Shown one piece after another: positions 1 through 6,780 of a stretch of DNA of 13,518 nt (positions within the stretch are counted from its first letter, which is position 1; every line of letters begins with the position of its first letter). The position numbers and the translations under genes were made by a program. Source of the stretch: Chloroflexota bacterium (lineage in GTDB: Bacteria > Chloroflexota > Anaerolineae > Promineifilales > Promineifilaceae); contig QQUD01000886.1 in assembly GCA_008501785.1 (NCBI GenBank), forward strand, positions 1 to 13,518, given 5' to 3'. The notes under the pieces were generated by a model that was not told the DNA's origin, made no database searches, and saw only the letters and a program-made list of their open reading frames with translations.

Positions 1-2395
1 TGAGTTGGCCGATGATTACGGCCGTTTCCCCCCCCATCACCACCACATCCACATCCCCTTCCGCACCCGGCGGCACAACCAACCTGCGATGCTCCAGCAC
101 CACCTCACCGGGCTGCCACAAATGCGGTGGATACCGGCCCAAAACCGGCATATCTACCTGCGGTGACAACGATATATCCCCTTGAACCAAATCGAGAGCC
201 AATGGCATCTGCAACGGGATGTCAGATGCCTGCCACTGCAACTGGACAAACACAGATTGACCAGGAGCGACATTATTCCGATCTACTGTTGCTGCTTGCA
301 ACAACAGACCATCACCCATCTGCACAAAACCCTGATCTTGCAACACATTGGATGGATTGACGCTCAGGGCAAGCAAGTCATAAGGATTTGAGTTAACCCC
401 AATTTCTTGAATCAAAGATGTCTCTGCTGCTGTAAACCGCTGCCCAGCTTGATTGGAAAGGTCCAGCGTGCGTGGGCCTGCCCCCAAGTTTTGCTGAAAC
501 ACGGAGACACTAACTTGATAATCAAGCGGCGGGATGCCTTCTGGCAATGGAATGATGTGATACGTTGTGGTGGTGGCACCAACCGGCCAAAATGAAGGTG
601 GACGGCCGTTTTCATCCACAATCTCCTCATCTTTCCACGCCAATGACCAGCCTCCCACGTCTTGAAGTTGCAGCGAAACACCCAGCGGGTCAGGCGTAAG
701 GGCGTCTAATCGCCAACGGAGGGCGACCGTAACGGCCGTATCCGCCGCCGCCCCTTCTTCTACCCACACATCAGTTAGAGCTAACGATTCAAATTGAGCC
801 ACAACCGGCGTAAGATTCACAGGCGCAACCGGCTCATGCAATTGAAAACGGCGCACTCTCATATCATCAATCGACTCGACAATTTCTAAATAACCAGCAC
901 GTTCAAGCACAAACGGCACCACGTTTTGCCAATCGTGCGCCCCGCGTTTGTATTCAAGCACGAAGATTTGACGGGGAACGGCCGTTATCTCTGCCAAATG
1001 TTCCCACATCGATTCCCGCTGCTTCGTTCCTGGCATCTCAATGGCGGCATCCCCATCATATTCAAACGCTAGCGACCAATCCTCGTCTGGCACCAAAATC
1101 AAATCACCAGCTCCAGCTTCAGCTTCTAAATAAGCCGCAACACCACGGATATCATCTTTTGCCACACTTTGATCAAAAAAATAATCTTCGAGAGAGAAAT
1201 AAGAAAGAGCCAAGACACAGCCAATCAGCCCCACAGCCAGCACATTATAGACAAACCAACGCCAACTCGACAGCCGCACGCCACCCACCACAAAATAGGC
1301 GACCAATGGAAACACGCCCACCGCATAAATGGAAATGTAGCGCGGATGGGAAAAGGAACGCACGCTCCAAATAAAAAACGAGAAGGCCAACGGCAGTAAC
1401 CAAACCAACAACAAACGATAATAGTGGCTGCGCGAAGTTGTTTTCACCAAATGCCATATCATCAATCCAACAAAAGCTGCTGCCGTCAACAATGCCAAAA
1501 TCCGCACGTTATCTCGCGCCAACGAACCAGCCAATCCGGTGAAATGAAAGGTCCAAATTTGCTGCACGAGATAATCGAACGGGGCCGGCTCAGTCAAAAA
1601 GCGCCCCGTATCGACCCGCTTGCGCACGGCAATAAAATTAAACAAAACGGATACAAACCAAGGGAGACTAGCCAGCACGACAACTGCCTGGGTCATCAAC
1701 CAGCGCCACCATAACATCTTGTTCCGCTGATAAATGTGCCACAATAACCAAACATTGACAATAGCCACCAGCAAAAAAGTGATGTAATGTAAATGCACGC
1801 CTACCCATTCGGACACGCCCAATACAACCCACCAACGCCAATATAGATCCGGAGTGGGGGCTTTAGCCGGGTCGTGCAACCCATTCCGGCTAAAGCCTCC
1901 ACTCCGGTCAGAATGTGCAAATTTATTGCCGATTTTTGTAGCAGCTAACAGCATCGTCAGATAAACGAGCGGCAGCAGTGCATAAACGCGAGTTTCTTGT
2001 CCATATATAATAGAAAGCGGCGAAAGTGTAATCAGCAGCGTGGTCAACCCGATAATCCATTTGCCCTGAGGGAGTTTGGCAAACCAATAGCGGCAGGTGA
2101 TGTAAACGGCCGTTACCTGCACCCAACTTGCCAACACCGACAAATAGCGTCCCGTAAACGCAGACACCCCAACCAGTGACAGCCAACCCTTGAGCAAAAT
2201 AAAATACCCCGGCGGGTGCAGCCGCTGCGCCCTATCTGCCCAAATCTCACCCACCGAAGAGGTTGCCAAATGCAAACTAATCCCCTCATCCCACCAAAGG
2301 CTCTGCGCATCTAACCGAAAGACACGCACCGCAAACGCTATCAACAAAATGATTATCAGCATCGGTGTACGAAATTTGGCAAAATCCTTGCTCAA
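1..2395 (-). CDS. GT-C fold (family 39/PMT-like) membrane glycosyltransferase, 3' end cut by window
   Basis: The minus strand stays open from about 2419 to the window edge without a stop, so the C-terminus is missing; about 800 residues are visible. Counting from the ATG at 2419, an Asp-Glu pair after the first membrane helix (D44-E45 in LWWDEG) matches the catalytic acidic motif of lipid-linked-sugar GT-C enzymes. HPPGYF (68-73) and YGQETRVYAL (139-148) are also typical. About ten hydrophobic helices fill residues 20-430. A soluble beta-rich region follows (about 540 onward) resembling the tail of the upstream neighbour. Role inferred: transfer of a sugar from a polyprenyl-phosphate donor on the outer face of the membrane; donor and acceptor are unknown. 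I prefer the TTG at 2395 as start because GAGG (2407-2404) lies 8 nt before it, the same spacing as in two other genes here. The ATG at 2419 has no Shine-Dalgarno and touches a hairpin. Residues 171-190 come from an inserted palindromic repeat. The gene probably forms an operon with the upstream glycosyltransferase. Confidence 0.85.
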   Translation of the reverse strand, partial: MSKDFAKFRTPMLIIILLIAFAVRVFRLDAQSLWWDEGISLHLATSSVGEIWADRAQRLHPPGYFILLKGWLSLVGVSAFTGRYLSVLASWVQVTAVYITCRYWFAKLPQGKWIIGLTTLLITLSPLSIIYGQETRVYALLPLVYLTMLLAATKIGNKFAHSDRSGGFSRNGLHDPAKAPTPDLYWRWWVVLGVSEWVGVHLHYITFLLVAIVNVWLLWHIYQRNKMLWWRWLMTQAVVVLASLPWFVSVLFNFIAVRKRVDTGRFLTEPAPFDYLVQQIWTFHFTGLAGSLARDNVRILALLTAAAFVGLMIWHLVKTTSRSHYYRLLLVWLLPLAFSFFIWSVRSFSHPRYISIYAVGVFPLVAYFVVGGVRLSSWRWFVYNVLAVGLIGCVLALSYFSLEDYFFDQSVAKDDIRGVAAYLEAEAGAGDLILVPDEDWSLAFEYDGDAAIEMPGTKQRESMWEHLAEITAVPRQIFVLEYKRGAHDWQNVVPFVLERAGYLEIVESIDDMRVRRFQLHEPVAPVNLTPVVAQFESLALTDVWVEEGAAADTAVTVALRWRLDALTPDPLGVSLQLQDVGGWSLAWKDEEIVDENGRPPSFWPVGATTTTYHIIPLPEGIPPLDYQVSVSVFQQNLGAGPRTLDLSNQAGQRFTAAETSLIQEIGVNSNPYDLLALSVNPSNVLQDQGFVQMGDGLLLQAATVDRNNVAPGQSVFVQLQWQASDIPLQMPLALDLVQGDISLSPQVDMPVLGRYPPHLWQPGEVVLEHRRLVVPPGAEGDVDVVVMGGETAVIIGQL
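1849..1907 (-). repeat. 59-bp inverted repeat inserted in-frame in the glycosyltransferase gene
   Basis: Two 22-nt arms (1849-1870 and 1886-1907) are reverse complements with a single mismatch, separated by a 15-nt spacer. Each arm contains the smaller near-palindrome GGCTTTAGCC or its complement. The reading frame runs straight through, adding about 20 residues (SGGFSRNGLHDPAKAPTP) to a loop between two membrane helices. The residues are hydrophilic and unlike the flanking helices. The shape resembles translated palindromic elements (Rickettsia RPE type) or REP-like repeats; that assignment is inference. Confidence 0.8.
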
Positions 2396-2403
2396 AGCAA
2401 TTT

Positions 2404-2407
2404 CCTC
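2404..2407 (-). promoter_or_regulatory. Ribosome binding site GAGG supporting a TTG start
   Basis: On the minus strand AGAGGA lies 8 nt before TTG at 2395-2393. It sits inside the reading frame that would begin at the ATG at 2419. The same motif and spacing precede the S1 gene (TTG) and clpC (GTG), which argues that TTG is the real start. Confidence 0.5.
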
Positions 2408-2419
2408 TAAAATTTCCAT

Positions 2420-2458
2420 CGGACAGAAATAACATCGGTTTTTTGTTATTTCCGTCCG
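2420..2458 (-). promoter_or_regulatory. Strong hairpin between the two glycosyltransferase genes
   Basis: GGACAGAAATAAC (2421-2433) pairs with GTTATTTCCGTCC (2445-2457), with one G-T wobble on the minus-strand RNA, plus an outer C-G pair at 2420/2458. The loop is 11 nt. The hairpin starts 9 bases after the stop of the upstream gene and ends flush against the ATG at 2419. No U-run follows it on the minus strand, so it does not look like a standard intrinsic terminator. It may stabilise or separate the two coding parts of one mRNA, or control initiation of the second gene. Confidence 0.65.
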
Positions 2459-2467
2459 GTGGGAAAT

Positions 2468-5383
2468 CTATTCATTCACATCTATTGAAAATGGAAGGCT
2501 GATTTGGTCAGCCTGTATGTTTGCACCATCAGAATCAGTAATTGGGAAGCGTATACCTGAATCGGCCGTATACATGCCCACCACCACCTGATACTCTCCA
2601 GCAGGTGCATCTTCCGGCAGCACAATCACATATTCATCCACAATCACCTGACCAGCCACCCACAAATCAGTCGGTAATCCACCCGGCCAGCGATCATCCT
2701 GGGCCACAATCTGACCATCTGGCCCCACCAAATGCACAAATGCATTGTAAAGGACAGGCGGTTGCTGCAAAACTTGCCAGGTAAGCGTCACAGCCACATC
2801 CTCGCCAACAGATGCTTGCGTAGTTGCATCCACACCTAATAGTTGAACATCGTCACCAAATTGATAATTTAGCGACGTTTCAATGTCATTTGGCAGCGTA
2901 AAAAGGCGCTCCAGCGGGTTGACCGAAATGGTTCCTAAAACGGCCGTTTCCCCCACCCTATCTCCATTTTCATCCAGCAGCATCACCAGCACCGGGTACA
3001 CACCTTCCGCTAAATCAACAGGCACTGGCAGCAAATATTTTTCATGTACCAGTTCACCCGCTCGCCATGACTGCACAGGCCAGCGGCTTAACGGCCGTTT
3101 CACCACCACATCCCCAATTTGCAAACCTACCTGCCAGTCAGTTTCCGTCGGTTCCGATAACTGCCAATACAAATCAATCGGCAAATCTGTGCCGGTCACA
3201 ACCGACTCCCAGAGCGAATCGTACCCCAGCAGGCGTAGTCCAGCAGTGTCCCAAATAGCATCAATAGAATTGTCAATGGCGACCCGTGAAGCACTGATAA
3301 CAGATTCCAGCGGTTCCAATTTCAGTTCAGCCACCTGATAACTGATACCGGCAAAACGGCCGTTTTCTGTCAGTACCGGTAGTTGTGCCCCAGATTCCGT
3401 GTTAATCAACTCAACGTCAAGCTGATAAGTCGCTGGCGGCAACGCCAATGGCAAGGACAACCGATAATTAACCAAAGGCGTTTTGTCTGTCTGCCAATGT
3501 TCTGGATAAAAATAGGTATCGTTCAGCAAGGGTGTTTCCATGCTCGTCCAAATTTGGTCACATTCATCTGAGAGTGTGAATTTGACAGTGTAACGGCCGT
3601 TTTCACCTCCCTGCAGCAAATCCCAGACAGCCACAATCCGTACTTGCTCTTCGCCCACTTCCGCCGCAGCGCCCAACAGCTGCACTTGATTATCATACAC
3701 AACAGGCTCGGAGAGGGGTTCTGGAGAAATTGGTTGATCGGGAAACGGCCGTTCATACACCCACGCCTGTTCTAAACCACCATACTGAATGGTATACAAC
3801 AATTTTGCATTTTCTGTTCTTGCATCAAATTGAGCTTCATTCCCCTGGCGGCTCCCTGCCGAAACAACAAGGATGTCCGCCTGCCCCCAGGTGTCTGCTT
3901 CAAATAAAAAGGTATTTGGATAAAAAGGAGCAAAGGATGGGGCGGTTGGGGAAACGGCCGTTTTCCCCATATATTCCGGCTGATCAGCCAGCCATCGACC
4001 AGCCGCGCTCACACCCTCTCCCCACCCAATGGGCATCACAGACTCGGCAACGGCTGGACCACCCACCAACCAATTGTATGCCGACAAAGGGTAAAGAAGG
4101 TAGAAAAGCAAGTAAACAACCTGCAAAGCCACAGGAATCAACACCCCGAATTGAATTCCACGCCATTTTCTGACAAGCATGCGACTCCAGATAATTGTCG
4201 CAAATAGAGTCATGGCTGGGAAAACTGGCAGCACATATCTATCAAACTTCTTCGTCGCAATCGAAATACCTACAATAAAAAGAGTAGTCCAAACCAACAG
4301 CAAACCAATTACCCAGCCATCATATTGGCTCAAATCAGATGATCGTCGATTCTGCGAACCCCTTCGATTACGAATAATAAGCCAAAATGAAAGAAAGATG
4401 CCTGAAAATACAGTTGGACTCAAACGAAAAGCAAGCGCAATTGGATAAAAAATCGGGCCGTGATCAAAATCCACCTTCCCCAAAAAGAAGGTTGGTCGAA
4501 GCGCTTCAGCGATATGCCTACTGGCATTATTGTTCATCAGGTCCAAAACTTGAATCGGGGATAGCCACAATGCAGGAAAAAGCAAAAACAGTACGAGACA
4601 AAATGCAGTTAGCCATGCTGCTCCTTGCCATAAAAGCCATCGCATTCCTTCAACGGAACGATAACGACGCCACCAAATGATCAACATAAAACTGGCAGTC
4701 AATGGAGGTAACAATATAGCCGGGGATTTAGTTAACAGGGCCAGAGCGGCCATTGTGCCGGAAACGGCCGTATACCCCACCCGTTTTCTATTAGGCAAAT
4801 CAACCAACAAACCAACCAACAAACTAAGTAAGGAGAGCGTTGCAAACGTCGTCAAAAGAGCATCAACATGCAACAAACCTGACAAGCCAGCTAGAAACGG
4901 GTCAAACGCCAATAAGAGGGCAGCCGAAACAGCAACCGTATTGTTAAACAATTTGCGTGTCAACAGGAAAACAGCCGTTAGTCCCACACTATTCACCAGG
5001 GCCACAGCAACTCTTCCTGCAGATAAGAACATTGACAACTGGCGTAACGCCTGCATGTTTTCCGGGGCAAACCAGACAAGCTGGGTCAGCCAGGTATACA
5101 CGTCCGTGCTTGCAGGGTGCAAAATCATTTGCAGCGAAATTGCCGCAGCACCCAGCCAGGTCGTTATCACACCAGGATGCCCAGCAGTCAACGTACCCAA
5201 CCACTCTCCAGAGAGCAGCGCCTCTCGAAATTGGATAGAGCGGTATACCCAGATCAGTTCGTCGGGGGTGATGTACCGGGATACGGCCGTTAACCGCAGC
5301 AAAAAAGATAACAAAAAAACAAGCAAAGCTAGCTTATTGAAAGACCATTTATTTACAGAGAAATTTGACAACAATGATGCCAT
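2468..5383 (-). CDS. GT-C fold (family 39-like) membrane glycosyltransferase with beta-sandwich tail
   Basis: A complete 971-residue protein. A hydrophobic helix at about 17-35 is followed by ITPDELIWVY with the acidic pair D41-E42, the position of the catalytic Asp in PMT/ArnT-like enzymes. AGHPGVITTWLG (67-78) resembles the HPP loop, and HVDALLT (172-178) and KKFDRYVLPVFP (378-389) are further family hallmarks. Roughly ten to twelve membrane helices cover residues 17-435. The remainder is soluble and contains related beta-rich segments marked by VQLLG, LRLLG and VQLLG; the last holds WPGGLPTDLW. These are probably outer-surface carbohydrate-binding or packing modules (inference). The enzyme likely moves a sugar from a polyprenyl-phosphate carrier to an outer-surface acceptor. 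The next gene downstream is a paralogue of the same architecture. The ATG has no Shine-Dalgarno; a TATGAT box at 5397-5392 just upstream would give a very short or absent leader. Eight copies of ACGGCCGT lie in this gene. Confidence 0.9.
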   Translation of the reverse strand: MASLLSNFSVNKWSFNKLALLVFLLSFLLRLTAVSRYITPDELIWVYRSIQFREALLSGEWLGTLTAGHPGVITTWLGAAAISLQMILHPASTDVYTWLTQLVWFAPENMQALRQLSMFLSAGRVAVALVNSVGLTAVFLLTRKLFNNTVAVSAALLLAFDPFLAGLSGLLHVDALLTTFATLSLLSLLVGLLVDLPNRKRVGYTAVSGTMAALALLTKSPAILLPPLTASFMLIIWWRRYRSVEGMRWLLWQGAAWLTAFCLVLFLLFPALWLSPIQVLDLMNNNASRHIAEALRPTFFLGKVDFDHGPIFYPIALAFRLSPTVFSGIFLSFWLIIRNRRGSQNRRSSDLSQYDGWVIGLLLVWTTLFIVGISIATKKFDRYVLPVFPAMTLFATIIWSRMLVRKWRGIQFGVLIPVALQVVYLLFYLLYPLSAYNWLVGGPAVAESVMPIGWGEGVSAAGRWLADQPEYMGKTAVSPTAPSFAPFYPNTFLFEADTWGQADILVVSAGSRQGNEAQFDARTENAKLLYTIQYGGLEQAWVYERPFPDQPISPEPLSEPVVYDNQVQLLGAAAEVGEEQVRIVAVWDLLQGGENGRYTVKFTLSDECDQIWTSMETPLLNDTYFYPEHWQTDKTPLVNYRLSLPLALPPATYQLDVELINTESGAQLPVLTENGRFAGISYQVAELKLEPLESVISASRVAIDNSIDAIWDTAGLRLLGYDSLWESVVTGTDLPIDLYWQLSEPTETDWQVGLQIGDVVVKRPLSRWPVQSWRAGELVHEKYLLPVPVDLAEGVYPVLVMLLDENGDRVGETAVLGTISVNPLERLFTLPNDIETSLNYQFGDDVQLLGVDATTQASVGEDVAVTLTWQVLQQPPVLYNAFVHLVGPDGQIVAQDDRWPGGLPTDLWVAGQVIVDEYVIVLPEDAPAGEYQVVVGMYTADSGIRFPITDSDGANIQADQISLPFSIDVNE
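3948..3968. repeat. Longest palindrome built on the ACGGCCGT core
   Basis: GGGGAAA, CGGCCG and TTTTCCCC follow each other here, an almost perfect 21-bp palindrome with one extra T. Other copies keep only one outer arm, for example CGTTTCCCC at 23-31 and 2946-2954, and GGGGAACG at 973-980. This suggests that the full ancestral unit was about 20 bp. It lies inside the glycosyltransferase gene, where it reads as KTAVSPT. Confidence 0.75.
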
Positions 5384-5391
5384 AGCGGCTA

Positions 5392-5397
5392 ATCATA
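5392..5397 (-). promoter_or_regulatory. Possible -10 box for the glycosyltransferase operon
   Basis: TATGAT on the minus strand lies 8 nt before the ATG at 5383, which would place transcription start at or next to the start codon. That fits the missing Shine-Dalgarno. No convincing -35 box is seen at the right distance, so the call is weak. Confidence 0.3.
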
Positions 5398-5453
5398 ACC
5401 TAACGAAACTTGAAAAACTACCACTTCTGCTTGCCGTTTGCACGACAAATTAC

Positions 5454-5463
5454 TTCATATGAA
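5454..5463. promoter_or_regulatory. TTCATATGAA palindrome in the divergent intergenic region
   Basis: A perfect 10-bp palindrome between the divergent glycosyltransferase and S1 genes, about 26 bp upstream of the -35 box of the S1 promoter. It could be an operator half-pair, but short AT-rich palindromes arise by chance. Confidence 0.25.
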
Positions 5464-5488
5464 CTTTATTAACAGGAAGAATGTTATA

Positions 5489-5516
5489 TTGCCAACACCT
5501 TCAAACCCAGTATAAT
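5489..5516 (+). promoter_or_regulatory. Sigma70-type promoter of the S1 gene
   Basis: TTGCCA (5489-5494) and a perfect TATAAT (5511-5516) are separated by 16 nt. Transcription would start near 5523, leaving a leader of about 36 nt before the TTG at 5559. The ATG at 5481 lies upstream of this promoter and so would not be in the transcript. Confidence 0.7.
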
Positions 5517-5544
5517 CGTGAAAACGCTCGCATTTGTCGACAAA

Positions 5545-5550
5545 GAGAGG
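5545..5550 (+). promoter_or_regulatory. Ribosome binding site GAGAGG deciding the TTG start of the S1 gene
   Basis: Located 8 nt before TTG at 5559. The upstream in-frame ATG at 5481 has no comparable site and lies 5' of the promoter. Confidence 0.7.
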
Positions 5551-5558
5551 AAGACGAT

Positions 5559-6725
5559 TTGATAAAAGAAGCAGCAGAATCGAGCAATAGTGAAGCTGTT
5601 CATCCAATGGCATTCCTATTGGCCGAGGAACTTGATCTCCCTTCAGTGGGTGAAACACGTGAAGGTTGGGTGGTTGAGCACCGCAATAATGAAATACTCG
5701 TAGATATTGGCGCAAAGTCAGAAGGTGTTATTCCTGCACAAGAATTGCAAGAAATCGACCCGGCCATTAGAGAGCAAATGACAGTTGGCAGTCAGGTTAT
5801 TGTCTACGTCGTTAATCTTGAAGACCAACATGGCAACGTCATTGTTTCGTACACAATGGCGGCCGCTGAACGTGATTGGGTCATTGCCGAAGAACTAGCA
5901 AAATCCCAAGAAATTCACGAAGGTGAAGTAGTTGGTCAAAATCGCGGAGGATTGCTTGTAAAATTAGGTTTATTACGCGGTTTTGTCCCTAATTCCCAAT
6001 TAAGCAGGGAACGTAAATTTGGCAGTGGCACAAATCCAGAGGCATTAGCTAAGCTCATTGGAACGAAAATTTCCGTTAAAGTATTAGAAGTTGATGCCAA
6101 ACGGAATCGTTTAATTTTATCCGAAAAAGCTGCTACTCAATCAAGGCGTAAAGAAAAACGCGCAGAGCTTTTAAAAACATTACAAGAAGGTGATGAATAT
6201 GAAGGGCGCGTTATAAATCTAGCCGATTTTGGTGCATTTATAGATATTGGTGGTATAGAAGGTTTAGTCCATTTATCAGAATTAAGCTGGAAACGGATTA
6301 ACAAACCTGGTGATATACTTAAAGTAGGCGATCTGGTAAAGGTTCGAGTCTTAAACATCGACCGAGACCGAGAACGTCTGGCTTTGTCCATGAAACAGTT
6401 AGAGCCCGATCCGTGGACAATGATTGAAGATACTTATCAAGTCGGGCAATTATTGGAAGCAACAGTTACCAAAATTACGAAATATGGCGCATTTGCCCGT
6501 TTACACGATGATTACGGACTAGAAGGGTTAATCCATATTTCGGAACTTTCAGAAGAGCATATTGCACACCCAAGTGAAGTCATTGAGCCTTCACAAACGG
6601 TAACTGTACGTATCATTCGTATAGATCCGAAGCAACGACAGCTTGGTTTAAGTATCAAGCAAGTTTCTTCAGATAAATATGTGGAGGCTGATTTAGCGTT
6701 AATAACGGCCGTTCAAGGTTCATAA
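5559..6725 (+). CDS. rpsA: S1-domain ribosomal protein (bS1-like, four S1 repeats)
   Basis: The protein binds single-stranded RNA and, as part of or in contact with the 30S subunit, helps recruit mRNA. Its 388 residues hold four OB-fold S1 repeats at about 31-101, 118-190, 210-279 and 296-369. Repeats 3 and 4 are the most canonical (VINLADFGAFIDIGGIEGLV, ITKYGAFARLHDDYGLEGLI); repeats 1 and 2 are more diverged. Four repeats is the usual form in several Gram-positive-like phyla, against six in Escherichia coli. I chose TTG at 5559 because GAGAGG (5545-5550) lies 8 nt ahead and a promoter sits between this codon and the in-frame ATG at 5481. Starting there would add 26 residues poor in S1 character. 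clpC follows after 55 bp with no terminator seen, so the two are probably co-transcribed. One ACGGCCGT copy falls in the last codons. A general S1-domain RNA-binding protein other than bS1 remains possible. Confidence 0.88.
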   Translation: MIKEAAESSNSEAVHPMAFLLAEELDLPSVGETREGWVVEHRNNEILVDIGAKSEGVIPAQELQEIDPAIREQMTVGSQVIVYVVNLEDQHGNVIVSYTMAAAERDWVIAEELAKSQEIHEGEVVGQNRGGLLVKLGLLRGFVPNSQLSRERKFGSGTNPEALAKLIGTKISVKVLEVDAKRNRLILSEKAATQSRRKEKRAELLKTLQEGDEYEGRVINLADFGAFIDIGGIEGLVHLSELSWKRINKPGDILKVGDLVKVRVLNIDRDRERLALSMKQLEPDPWTMIEDTYQVGQLLEATVTKITKYGAFARLHDDYGLEGLIHISELSEEHIAHPSEVIEPSQTVTVRIIRIDPKQRQLGLSIKQVSSDKYVEADLALITAVQGS

Positions 6726-6767
6726 TCGCAACCTGGCAATCAGTCAACAGCCTTCACCAGTACAACC

Positions 6768-6772
6768 GAGGT
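6768..6772 (+). promoter_or_regulatory. Ribosome binding site GAGGT of clpC
   Basis: Located 8 nt before the GTG at 6781. It decides in favour of this GTG, from which the protein begins directly with the ClpC N-terminal domain. Confidence 0.7.
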
Positions 6773-6780
6773 AATAGCCG

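Noticed and set aside
1..2395. Frameshifted or broken gene at the left edge
   Set aside because: The minus-strand frame translates cleanly from 2419 to position 1. It only appears incomplete because the stop lies outside the window.
2420..2458. Hairpin read as an intrinsic terminator
   Set aside because: No T-run follows the stem on the minus strand, and the next gene begins immediately after it in the same direction.
4677..5462. A 261-codon plus-strand open frame opposite the glycosyltransferase gene
   Set aside because: It is antisense to a protein with clear family motifs, has no recognisable domain, and is rich in Asn, Thr and Lys as expected of a shadow frame.
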